From Oscillospiraceae bacterium (GTDB taxonomy: Bacteria; Bacillota; Clostridia; Oscillospirales; Oscillospiraceae), in contig JAAWQS010000007.1 of NCBI GenBank assembly GCA_022800665.1, forward strand, positions 1 through 56,835: a stretch of DNA of 56,835 nucleotides. Direction: 5' to 3'. The notes under the pieces were generated by a model. The model saw nothing but the letters and a program-made list of their open reading frames with translations. It did no database searches and was not told the origin of the DNA. Both the position numbers and the translations under genes were made by a program. Below, one piece after another: positions 6,969 through 13,672 of the stretch (positions are counted from its first letter, which is position 1; each line of letters starts with the position of its first letter).

Positions 6969-7703
6969 TCAGCTGATGTAGTCTGCGGAGGCGTACCCCA
7001 CGTAGTCCCCGTACCGGACCACGTACCAGTTTTCGTACCGTCCGTAGACCTGTACGGACGCGCCGTTGGGGATGTTGGCAATCACGGCGGACTGGGTACT
7101 GGGACGGCTGCGCAGGTTCAGGGTGCCGGAGACGCTGACCGTTCCCTCCCAGGGGTCCGTGGGCCAGATGAAGGGAATGTCAAAGAAGTCGGTGAGACTG
7201 AGTACCAGGTTGCGGGCAATGTCCGGCAGATGGGTCTCAATCCAGGTGGCGTCGTCAACGTTGTCATGGTACCCCAGTTCCAGCAGGACGGCGGGGAATT
7301 TGGAGTCCCGCACCTCCCCTAAAGACGTGGTGGAGCGGGTGACAACCTGGTCGGGCAGGGGATAGATAGCGCGCAGATTGTTGACAAAAATCTGTGCCGC
7401 CCGCTGGCCTTTCGTACTGCTGGGATAGTAAAAGGCGATGATGCCCCGGACATTGCCGTAGTTTTCAGGCGCGGCGGCATTGGAGTGGAGAGCCAGGTAG
7501 AAGTCGTACCAGCCGGAATTGGCCTGGCGGATGGAACTGCCTGCGGTCATCTCCGGGGTGTTGCGGGTGTAACGGATGCCGCAGCTGTTGAGATAGGGAA
7601 TCATGGCGTCGGCCAGACGGTTCATCCAGTATTCCTCGCTGCCGCTGCCGGTGACGTACATGTTTTTCTCCTGTGTGGACGGACTCAAATAAATGATAGG
7701 CAT
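6969..7703 (-). CDS. N-acetylmuramoyl-L-alanine amidase (Amidase_3-like) with SH3 domain
   Basis: The N-terminal ~180 residues resemble amidase_3. SEEYWMNRLAD supplies the Glu ligand, YLALHSNAA the His ligand, and VLLELGYHDN the catalytic Glu. The first motif reads YLSPSTQE instead of the usual DPGHGG, a variant seen in a Firmicute/phage subfamily, so one classical His ligand is absent. Residues ~190-245 are a bacterial SH3 domain (GTLNLRSRPS...GYASADYIS). There is no signal peptide, which suggests release by lysis or from the mother cell, or non-classical export. The start chosen is the second of two ATGs, 9 bp from AAAGGAGG; the first (7709) is only 3 bp away. It could be of phage origin. 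Confidence 0.78.
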   Translation of the reverse strand: MPIIYLSPSTQEKNMYVTGSGSEEYWMNRLADAMIPYLNSCGIRYTRNTPEMTAGSSIRQANSGWYDFYLALHSNAAAPENYGNVRGIIAFYYPSSTKGQRAAQIFVNNLRAIYPLPDQVVTRSTTSLGEVRDSKFPAVLLELGYHDNVDDATWIETHLPDIARNLVLSLTDFFDIPFIWPTDPWEGTVSVSGTLNLRSRPSTQSAVIANIPNGASVQVYGRYENWYVVRYGDYVGYASADYIS

Positions 7704-7784
7704 GGGCATGGACCTCCTTTTTATCCCATCCTATGCCGGAACCCAAAGACAGGTGAACAGCAGGAAAATATAGTGCAGGCAAAA

Positions 7785-7830
7785 ACCCCTCCACCGCAAG
7801 CGGTCCCCCTCCCCTTTCAGGGGAGGCTTT
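7785..7830 (-). repeat. REP-like palindromic repeat, left copy
   Basis: Read on the minus strand it runs GCCTCCCCTGAAAGGGGAGG, a GC-rich spacer, then GGAGGGGTT. It is the same unit as at 7846-7899 in the opposite orientation. Confidence 0.65.
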
Positions 7831-7845
7831 TGGGGCGCAATAACT

Positions 7846-7899
7846 AAAAAGGCTCCCCTGAAAGGGGAGCTGGCACGCGAAGCGTGACGGAGGGGTTGG
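7846..7899 (+). repeat. REP-like palindromic repeat, right copy; also a minus-strand terminator
   Basis: GGCTCCCCTGAAAGGGGAGC is followed by the small stem CACGCGAAGCGTG and GAGGGGTT. Similar units are scattered between genes in gut Firmicutes. On the minus strand its hairpin GCTCCCCT/AGGGGAGC is followed by CTTTTT, so it can terminate the candidate toxin transcript described at 7926. Confidence 0.65.
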
Positions 7900-7925
7900 C
7901 TGTTTCCCAGAAGAAATAATTTTTC

Positions 7926-8003
7926 TCAGAAAAGAAAGTACTTGTCAATGCGAGGAAAACGTGGTATGATAACAGCAACGAGGCAAATAATAAGGCAGGA
8001 CAT
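7926..8003 (-). CDS. candidate type I toxin: 25-residue hydrophobic peptide
   Basis: The minus-strand frame begins ATG (8003) and encodes MSCLIICLVAVII, then PRFPRIDKY, and ends FLF. A hydrophobic helix is followed by a basic, aromatic tail, as in many membrane-acting type I toxins. A consensus promoter (8080-8108) would start the mRNA near 8073. GGTGAGG lies 10 bp before the ATG. The sequence around the start, CATGGGTGA / TCGCCCATG with loop GGTCAG, can fold into a 9-bp hairpin that buries the start codon. A second consensus promoter on the opposite strand makes an antisense RNA across this 5' region. A longer frame in another phase (7844-8062) overlaps and runs into the REP repeat; it looks less likely. 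No known family is recognised. Confidence 0.45.
   Translation of the reverse strand: MSCLIICLVAVIIPRFPRIDKYFLF
7942..7970 (+). promoter_or_regulatory. promoter of the candidate antitoxin RNA
   Basis: TTGTCA (7942-7947) and TATGAT (7965-7970) are exactly 17 bp apart, lying inside the minus-strand toxin frame and reading rightward. The predicted start is near 7977. Confidence 0.6.
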
Positions 8004-8079
8004 GGGCGACTGACCTCACCCATGCCCCTATGCAGGAGAATCACCCTCCTACACAATAGCATTTGCTACGCCAGCTCCT

Positions 8080-8108
8080 ATTATAACAGTTTTCCCATCT
8101 TTTTTCAA
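8080..8108 (-). promoter_or_regulatory. promoter of the candidate toxin mRNA
   Basis: On the minus strand TTGAAA (8103-8108) and TATAAT (8080-8085) are 17 bp apart, a near-consensus sigma-A promoter with no other minus-strand gene to serve. Confidence 0.65.
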
Positions 8109-8174
8109 TAGCCATTTTCTCACTTCCTACCACGGGGGACTGTTTTACAATACGGGGTTTGTGTCTGTACATAT

Positions 8175-8209
8175 GCGGTGTGGGGTAATTATATCCTGCA
8201 CCGCTTTTT
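8175..8209 (+). terminator. intrinsic terminator
   Basis: GCGGTG (8175-8180) pairs with CACCGC (8199-8204) and is followed by TTTTTG. It may end the antisense RNA and insulate the small gene at 8325. Confidence 0.7.
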
Positions 8210-8213
8210 GTTT

Positions 8214-8288
8214 GTCTCGGCGGGAACTGGTCCGGCGGGACGCGGGCGTAAACGCCCGCCCCGTCCGGGGCTGCCCCGGCGAGATTTT
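8214..8288 (+). other. GC-rich structured leader before the 60-residue gene
   Basis: An inner stem GGACGCGGGCG / CGCCCG..CGTCC around TAAA (8239-8272) sits within outer complementary arms TCTCG (8214-8218) and CGAGA (8280-8284). It lies between a terminator and the ribosome binding site of the gene at 8325. Its function is unknown. Confidence 0.4.
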
Positions 8289-8324
8289 GTATCCATACGG
8301 CAGAAGCCGTAGGGAAGGAGAAGT

Positions 8325-8507
8325 ATGGTAGACTACCAAAAAATGTACCTGACGCTGTTCAACGCCACGGAGGATGCGATCAATGCTTTGGAGAACGTCA
8401 GACAGTCTCTCATCCAGGCCCAGCAGGATTGTGAGGAACTGTATGTATTCGCAGATCAGGACGAAGAGTCGGAGAGCGGCGGATTGACCGTGTTATCTGC
8501 TACTTGA
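8325..8507 (+). CDS. small conserved coiled-coil-like protein, copy 1
   Basis: This 60-residue acidic protein starts MVDYQKMYLTLFNATEDAIN, a helical segment with regular hydrophobic spacing resembling small DYQKMY-type proteins common in gut clostridia. It ends with an acidic tail (DQDEESESGG) and LTVLSAT. GGGAAGGAG lies 7 bp before the ATG. A second copy with the same tail and the same downstream hairpin runs off the right end of the window on the other strand. The role is unknown. Confidence 0.7.
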   Translation: MVDYQKMYLTLFNATEDAINALENVRQSLIQAQQDCEELYVFADQDEESESGGLTVLSAT

Positions 8508-8520
8508 ATACAGGCTAAAA

Positions 8521-8556
8521 GGGAGGGTACCGGTTTTTCGCCGGTATCCTCCTTCT
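8521..8556 (+). terminator. terminator of the 60-residue gene
   Basis: GGAGGGTACCGG pairs with CCGGTATCCTCC around TTTTTCG, then CTTCTG. Nearly the same sequence occurs inverted at 56721-56758. Confidence 0.75.
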
Positions 8557-8617
8557 GTATGGGGCCGGCCATCTATCCGCTCAGACGGCAAAATTTTTGC
8601 AAAATCCAACAGTGTAA

Positions 8618-8646
8618 TTGACGTGGGGGCCAGGCTGTGCTAAAAT
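8618..8646 (+). promoter_or_regulatory. nfnAB promoter
   Basis: TTGACG (8618-8623) and TAAAAT (8641-8646) are 17 bp apart, 65 bp upstream of the nfnA ATG. Confidence 0.75.
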
Positions 8647-8710
8647 TAAGCTGTGCGCATTGCCGCACGCCTATTCAAGCAACCGAATTCAAGTGGAAAG
8701 AGGAAACACT

Positions 8711-9553
8711 ATGTATCGGATCATTAAAAAGCGGGTACTCAATCCGACGGTCACTTTGATGGAGATCGAAGCTCCCCTGGTGGCCAGGAAAGCCGAACCC
8801 GGTCAGTTCATCATCCTGCGGGTGGACGCCGGCGGCGAACGCATCCCCCTCACCATCGCGGCCTATGACCGTGAGGCGGGTACCGTCACGATTATCTTCC
8901 AGATCGTGGGCGGAACAACGGAAAAGCTGAACCACAAGGAAGAAGGCGAGTACATTGAGGACTTCGTGGGTCCCCTGGGCAAAGCCACCGAGACCGAGGG
9001 CCTGAAGCACGTGGCGGTTATCGGCGGCGGCGTGGGTACGGCCATCGCTTACCCGGTAGCCAAGAAGCTGCACGATGTGGGCTGCCATGTGGACCTTATT
9101 GTCGGCTTCCGGAACAAGGACCTCATCATCCTCAAGGAGGAATTTGAGGCCGCCAGCACCAATCTCATCATCGGCACCGACGACGGCTCCTACGGCAAAA
9201 AAGCCCTGGTTACAGAACTGCTCAAGGAGCAGATCGACGCGGGCGTGAAGTACGACAAGGTCATTGCCATCGGACCGGTGATTATGATGAAATTCGTGTG
9301 CGCTCTGACCAAGGAGTACGGCATTCCCACAGTGGTGAGCATGAACCCCATCATGATCGACGGTACCGGCATGTGCGGCGGCTGCCGTCTGAGCGTAGGC
9401 GGCGAGACCAAGTTCGCCTGTGTGGACGGCCCTGAGTTCGACGGCCACCTGGTAGACTTTGACGAGGCCATGGCGCGGGGCGCTATGTACCGCGACTTCG
9501 AGCTTCACGCACGGGACGAGGCTTGCAATCTGTTCAAGCAGGAGGTAAAGTGA
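8711..9553 (+). CDS. nfnA: NfnA: NADH-dependent ferredoxin:NADP+ oxidoreductase, small subunit
   Basis: This 280-residue flavoprotein of the ferredoxin-NADP reductase family has an FAD-binding barrel in residues 1-95 (RIPLTIAAYDRE). A Rossmann NAD domain follows (VIGGGVGTAIAYPVAKKL, about residue 103). C-terminal cysteines CGGCRLS and FACVDGPEFD hold a [2Fe-2S] cluster. With NfnB it couples NADH and reduced ferredoxin oxidation to NADP+ reduction by flavin-based electron bifurcation. The ATG at 8711 follows AGAGGA; a longer in-frame extension upstream runs through the promoter and is rejected. Its stop is 1 bp before nfnB. Confidence 0.93.
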   Translation: MYRIIKKRVLNPTVTLMEIEAPLVARKAEPGQFIILRVDAGGERIPLTIAAYDREAGTVTIIFQIVGGTTEKLNHKEEGEYIEDFVGPLGKATETEGLKHVAVIGGGVGTAIAYPVAKKLHDVGCHVDLIVGFRNKDLIILKEEFEAASTNLIIGTDDGSYGKKALVTELLKEQIDAGVKYDKVIAIGPVIMMKFVCALTKEYGIPTVVSMNPIMIDGTGMCGGCRLSVGGETKFACVDGPEFDGHLVDFDEAMARGAMYRDFELHARDEACNLFKQEVK

Positions 9554-9554
9554 C

Positions 9555-10973
9555 ATGCCGAATATGAATCCCAAGAAGAACCCCATGCCCCATCAGGACC
9601 CGGTGGTCCGTGCGGGCAACTTTGAGGAGGTAGCCCTGGGCTACACGAAGGAGCAGGCCATCGACGAGGCACAACGCTGCCTCCACTGCAAGAATATGCC
9701 GTGCGTGTCCGGCTGCCCGGTCCAGATCAAGATTCCTGAATTTATCGCCAAGGTGGCGGAGGGCGACTTCGAGGCCGCCTATCAGATCATTGCCCAGGAC
9801 AGCGCCCTGCCCGCCGTGTGCGGCCGGGTCTGTCCCCAGGAGAGCCAGTGCGAGTCCAAGTGCGTGCGGGGCATCAAGGGCGAGCCGGTGGGCATTGGCC
9901 GTCTGGAGCGGTTCGTGGCCGACTGGCACAACGCCAATGCGACGGAAAAAGCCGCGGCTCCCGTGTCCAATGGCCACAAGGTGGCGGTCATCGGCTCCGG
10001 CCCTTCTGGCCTGACCTGCGCCGGGGATTTGGCCCGGAAGGGATACGAGGTGACGGTATACGAGGCCCTGCATCTGGCGGGCGGCGTGCTGGTGTACGGC
10101 ATCCCGGAGTTCCGTCTGCCCAAGAGCATTGTGCAGAAGGAAGTGGACGGGCTGAAGGAGCTGGGCGTGAAGGTCGAGACCAACGCGGTGATCGGACGCT
10201 CCATTACCATCGACGAGCTGATGGAGGAGTTCCACTTTGAGGCTGTGTTCATCGGTTCCGGCGCGGGCCTGCCTATGTTTATGCACATCCCTGGGGAGAA
10301 TCTGAAGGGCGTGTATTCCGCCAACGAGTTCCTGACCCGTATCAATCTGATGAAGGCGTACAAAGAGGGGGCCGATACCCCCATTATGCCGCTGCAGGGC
10401 AAAAAGGTGGCCGTTGTGGGCGGCGGCAACGTGGCTATGGACGCCGCCCGCTGCTCCAAGCGTCTGGGTGCGGACGTACATATCGTGTACCGCCGCAGCG
10501 AGGCGGAGCTGCCCGCCCGTGCGGAGGAAGTGGAGCACGCCAAGGAGGAGGGTATCATCTTCAAGACCCTCACCAACCCGGTGGAGATTCTGGGCTACAA
10601 CAACCCCGACGACAAGCGGGACCCGAAAAATGGTTCTGTCAACGGCCTGAAGTGCATTGAGATGGAGCTGGGCGAGCCGGACGCCTCCGGACGCCGCCGT
10701 CCCATTGCCAAGGAGGGCAGTGAGTTTACAATGGAGATGGACTGCGTGATTATGGCGCTGGGTACCAGCCCCAACCCGCTGATTAAGTCCACCACCAAGG
10801 GCCTGGAGATCAATAAGCGCGGCGGTATCATCGTCAACGAGGACGGTCTGACCAGCCGCGAGGCCGTGTATGCAGGCGGCGACGCCGTGACCGGTGCGGC
10901 TACGGTGATTCTGGCTATGGGCGCGGGTAAGACCGCCGCTAAGGCCATTGACGAGTATCTGCAAAAGAAGTAA
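9555..10973 (+). CDS. nfnB: NfnB: large subunit of the bifurcating transhydrogenase (GltD-like)
   Basis: This 472-residue protein has N-terminal iron-sulfur cysteine motifs (CLHCKNMPCVSGCP at about residue 38, and CGRVCPQESQCESKC near 94). An FAD fold follows (VAVIGSGPSGLTCAGDLARKG, about residue 140, within a longer motif). An NADP fold (VAVVGGGNVAMDAARC, about residue 284) and a C-terminal GGD motif (VYAGGDAVTGAATV) complete it. It resembles glutamate synthase small subunits, and the nfnA neighbour decides the call. AGGAGG inside the end of nfnA serves its ATG, so the two are translationally coupled. Supplies NADPH in anaerobic metabolism. Confidence 0.93.
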   Translation: MPNMNPKKNPMPHQDPVVRAGNFEEVALGYTKEQAIDEAQRCLHCKNMPCVSGCPVQIKIPEFIAKVAEGDFEAAYQIIAQDSALPAVCGRVCPQESQCESKCVRGIKGEPVGIGRLERFVADWHNANATEKAAAPVSNGHKVAVIGSGPSGLTCAGDLARKGYEVTVYEALHLAGGVLVYGIPEFRLPKSIVQKEVDGLKELGVKVETNAVIGRSITIDELMEEFHFEAVFIGSGAGLPMFMHIPGENLKGVYSANEFLTRINLMKAYKEGADTPIMPLQGKKVAVVGGGNVAMDAARCSKRLGADVHIVYRRSEAELPARAEEVEHAKEEGIIFKTLTNPVEILGYNNPDDKRDPKNGSVNGLKCIEMELGEPDASGRRRPIAKEGSEFTMEMDCVIMALGTSPNPLIKSTTKGLEINKRGGIIVNEDGLTSREAVYAGGDAVTGAATVILAMGAGKTAAKAIDEYLQKK

Positions 10974-10987
10974 TGCACGTTGAAAAA

Positions 10988-11029
10988 CCGGGGGAGGATT
11001 GGCCGTAGGCCAGACCTCCCCCGGCTGCT
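10988..11029 (+). terminator. nfnAB terminator
   Basis: A perfect 10-bp stem CCGGGGGAGG (10988-10997) / CCTCCCCCGG (11015-11024) is followed by a weak T-rich tail CTGCTTTG. Confidence 0.75.
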
Positions 11030-11098
11030 TTGCGCTGTAAATGGAAACGATGCATTACATAGAAGCGCATAAAACTTTTTGTCCTGTGTTGAAACAAA

Positions 11099-11128
11099 CC
11101 GGACCGCACCTCATTTGGTGCGGCCCGG
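11099..11128 (-). terminator. terminator of the dehydrogenase operon
   Basis: CCGCACC (11104-11110) pairs with GGTGCGG (11117-11123). On the minus strand it is followed by GTCCGGTTTGTTT, 40 bp past the E1 stop codon. Confidence 0.65.
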
Positions 11129-11164
11129 TATTTGAATGCGAAAAATTGCTGCTATAAAATCAGC

Positions 11165-13633
11165 TTAGACGCCCAGCTTTGCTTTCCGGACCGTCTCCGT
11201 CTCGGTGCAGCTCTGACCCGGCATATACCCAGGCAGAGGGAGAATCTGCTGATGGATGGCGTCAAGAATCCAGGAAGCCTGGGGGAAGAAGTAGTGGTCG
11301 AACTCATAGGGGGGAGTAATCCAGTTCTTTGCGCCCACGACCACCGGCGGCGCATCCAGGTCGTCGAAGCAGAGCTCGGTCACGGTCTGGGCCACGTCCT
11401 TGAGGAAAGAGCCTCTGGCGCAGGCGTCGCTGGTGAGGACCACTCTGCCGGTTTTCCGCACGGACGCCACAATCTTGGTGTAATCCAGCGGAACCAGGGA
11501 GTGGAGGTTGATGACCTCGGCCTCCAGGCCGTATTTCTCGCTCAGCTCCTTGGCCGCGTCCATGGCCCGGTACAGTACCGCGCCCACGGTCAGGATCGTC
11601 AAATCCTTCCCCTGACGGACCACGTTCACATCGCCGATGGGGATTTCATACCGCTCTGCCGGGACGCCGCCCTCGTGGAACTGCTCGCCCACGTCGTAAA
11701 TCCGCTGGCTCTCGAAGAACACCACCGGGTCCGTGCCCTTCAGGGCGGATTCCATCAAACCTTTCGCCTCCCAGGGCGTGGCGGGGAAGCAGACCTTCAG
11801 GCCGGGGATGTGGGCGCACAGGGCGGTCCAGTCCTGACTGTGCTGCGCGCCGTACTTGGAGCCCACGGACACACGCAGGACCACCGGCATCTTCAGAATA
11901 CCGGAGGACATGGCCTGCCACTTGGACAGCTGGTTGAAAATCTCATCGCCGGCGCAGCCGATGAAGTCCGCATACATCAGCTCCACAATGGCCCGTCCGC
12001 CGCACATGCCGTAGCCCACGGCAGTGCCGACAATCGCGGATTCTGAGATGGGGGAGTTGAACAGCCGGCTGTGGGGGATGGCATCGGCCATACCGCGGTA
12101 GATGGCGAAGGCGCCGCCCCAGTCCCGTACGTCCTCGCCGTAGGAGATCAGGGTGGGGTCCTCATAGTACCGGTCGAAGATTACCTCGCTGATGGCGTCC
12201 CGCAGGTTGAACAGCTTCATCTTGCTCACCGGCTTGCCATCCTTGACGGGCGCCCGCTCCTTGCTCTTCAGCTTCTGGTACATGGGACACTCTTCCTTGG
12301 GCATCAGGGCCTCCGGCTTGCCCTCTCCGAAGGTCTCCGCCCTCTCGTTGGAGAACATCATCCGCTCCACAAAAGCCGGGTCCCTGTCAAAGTCGGCGTA
12401 GGGGGACTGGGCGGGATCGGCGGCGTGGCGGCAGATCATGGTCATGCGCTCCACGGTCTCGGCCATGATCTCCTCAAACCGGGAGTCGGAAGCCACACCC
12501 GCTTCTACCAGGGCCTGACGGTAGGTGACGATGGGGTCAATGGCCCGCCACGCCTCGATCTCCTCCTTGGAGCGGTAGGCGTTCTGATCGGAGGTGGAGT
12601 GGCCGGAGAGACGGTAGGTGATGGTATCCAGCAGCACGGGACCCTGTCCGGCCCGGAGCAGCTCCAGCTTGCGCTCCATGGCGTCGATGACCGCCAGGGG
12701 GTTGTAGCCGTCCACCCGCTCGGCATGGAGCTGGGTGGGAGAGACGCCGGAACCCATGCGGGCCAGCATGTCGTAAGCCATGGTTTCGCCTCTGGTCTGA
12801 CCGCCCATGCCATAGGAGTTGTTGAAGATGTTGAAGAGGATGGGCATTCCCTTGTTTTTGCCCTCTTCCCAAAGGGTGTGGTACTGGTCCATGGCGGAGA
12901 AGTTCATAGCCTCCCACACGGGGCCGCGGCCCAGGGAGCCGTCGCCTATGTTGCACACTACAATGCCGTTTTTGCCGTTGCACTTCTTGAACAGGGCCGC
13001 GCCGGCGGCAATCCCCGCGCTGCCGCCCACAATGGCGTTGTTAGGGTACACGCCGAAGGGCAGGAAGAAGGCGTGCATAGACCCGCCCATGCCCTTGTGG
13101 AAGCCGTTTTCACGGGCAAAAATCTCGCTCAGCGCACCGTAGACGATGAACCGGACCGCCAGCTCCTTGGCGTCCTTGACCTGGCCCAGCTTCTCCACGG
13201 CCCGGAGGGTCTTGCCGCCCAGGAAGTTCTCCATGACGTCCATCAGCTCCTGGTCCGTCAGCTTCTCGATGCAGCTGAGGCTCTTGGCCAGGATTTCGCT
13301 GTGACTGCGGTGGCTGCCGAAGTTGAAGTCGTTGCGGGTGAGCAGATAGGACTGTCCCACAGCGGCGGCCTCCTGTCCCAGAGACAGGTGGGCGGGGCCG
13401 GGATAGGTGGTCTCAATGCCGTTGTATACGCCCTGGGTCTTGATGAGGTTGAGCATGGACTCAAATTCCCGCAGGATGGTGATGTCCCGCCAGATGCGGA
13501 CCAGGGCCTCGTCGCCGTACTTGGCCCGCTCGTCGGAGACGGTGCGGTTGTAGGCGTTGACGGGGATATCGTCAAAGTGGATGGTTGCCGGAGCGCGCAG
13601 CTCCACAGGATCGACATATAAACTCTTAGGCAT
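11165..13633 (-). CDS. 2-oxoacid/acetoin dehydrogenase E1, alpha and beta subunits fused
   Basis: At 822 residues, this is one polypeptide where most bacteria have two. Residues ~50-400 are E1-alpha, with the thiamine diphosphate motif GDGSLGRG...FNNSYGMGG (GDG to NN, about 30 apart). Residues ~475-800 are E1-beta, starting MKLFNLRDAISEVIFD and including the YGEDV and SPISESAIVGTAVGYG motifs. It performs thiamine-dependent cleavage of acetoin or decarboxylation of a 2-oxoacid and hands the acyl group to the E2 lipoyl arm. ATG 13633 is preceded by GAGGAG with a long spacing of about 12 bp; a TTG further upstream lies inside that site and is rejected. It is the last gene of the deoR-E2-E3-E1 operon. 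Acetoin, pyruvate or branched-chain substrate cannot be decided here. Confidence 0.88.
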   Translation of the reverse strand: MPKSLYVDPVELRAPATIHFDDIPVNAYNRTVSDERAKYGDEALVRIWRDITILREFESMLNLIKTQGVYNGIETTYPGPAHLSLGQEAAAVGQSYLLTRNDFNFGSHRSHSEILAKSLSCIEKLTDQELMDVMENFLGGKTLRAVEKLGQVKDAKELAVRFIVYGALSEIFARENGFHKGMGGSMHAFFLPFGVYPNNAIVGGSAGIAAGAALFKKCNGKNGIVVCNIGDGSLGRGPVWEAMNFSAMDQYHTLWEEGKNKGMPILFNIFNNSYGMGGQTRGETMAYDMLARMGSGVSPTQLHAERVDGYNPLAVIDAMERKLELLRAGQGPVLLDTITYRLSGHSTSDQNAYRSKEEIEAWRAIDPIVTYRQALVEAGVASDSRFEEIMAETVERMTMICRHAADPAQSPYADFDRDPAFVERMMFSNERAETFGEGKPEALMPKEECPMYQKLKSKERAPVKDGKPVSKMKLFNLRDAISEVIFDRYYEDPTLISYGEDVRDWGGAFAIYRGMADAIPHSRLFNSPISESAIVGTAVGYGMCGGRAIVELMYADFIGCAGDEIFNQLSKWQAMSSGILKMPVVLRVSVGSKYGAQHSQDWTALCAHIPGLKVCFPATPWEAKGLMESALKGTDPVVFFESQRIYDVGEQFHEGGVPAERYEIPIGDVNVVRQGKDLTILTVGAVLYRAMDAAKELSEKYGLEAEVINLHSLVPLDYTKIVASVRKTGRVVLTSDACARGSFLKDVAQTVTELCFDDLDAPPVVVGAKNWITPPYEFDHYFFPQASWILDAIHQQILPLPGYMPGQSCTETETVRKAKLGV

Positions 13634-13672
13634 AAAAGCATCAATCTCCTCTATCAATAAAATAATCAGCGA

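Larger units (their letters stand above)
7977..8209 (+). ncRNA. candidate antisense antitoxin RNA
   Basis: A transcript from the 7942-7970 promoter would be complementary to the first ~97 nt of the toxin mRNA, covering its ribosome binding site and start codon. No convincing coding frame is present. The first plausible terminator on this strand is at 8175-8209, giving about 230 nt; an earlier end is possible. Existence and ends are inferred from promoter geometry. Confidence 0.4.

Noticed and set aside
7844-8062. 72-codon minus-strand frame across the toxin candidate and the REP repeat
   Set aside because: It reads through a non-coding palindromic repeat and its first ATG has only a distant GGAG. 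The 25-codon frame in another phase has a better-placed site. It is not fully excluded.
11132-13621. Long plus-strand open frames opposite the dehydrogenase genes
   Set aside because: They are antisense shadows of GC-rich genes with clear E1 and regulator motifs on the minus strand, and they lack ribosome binding sites and recognisable domains.
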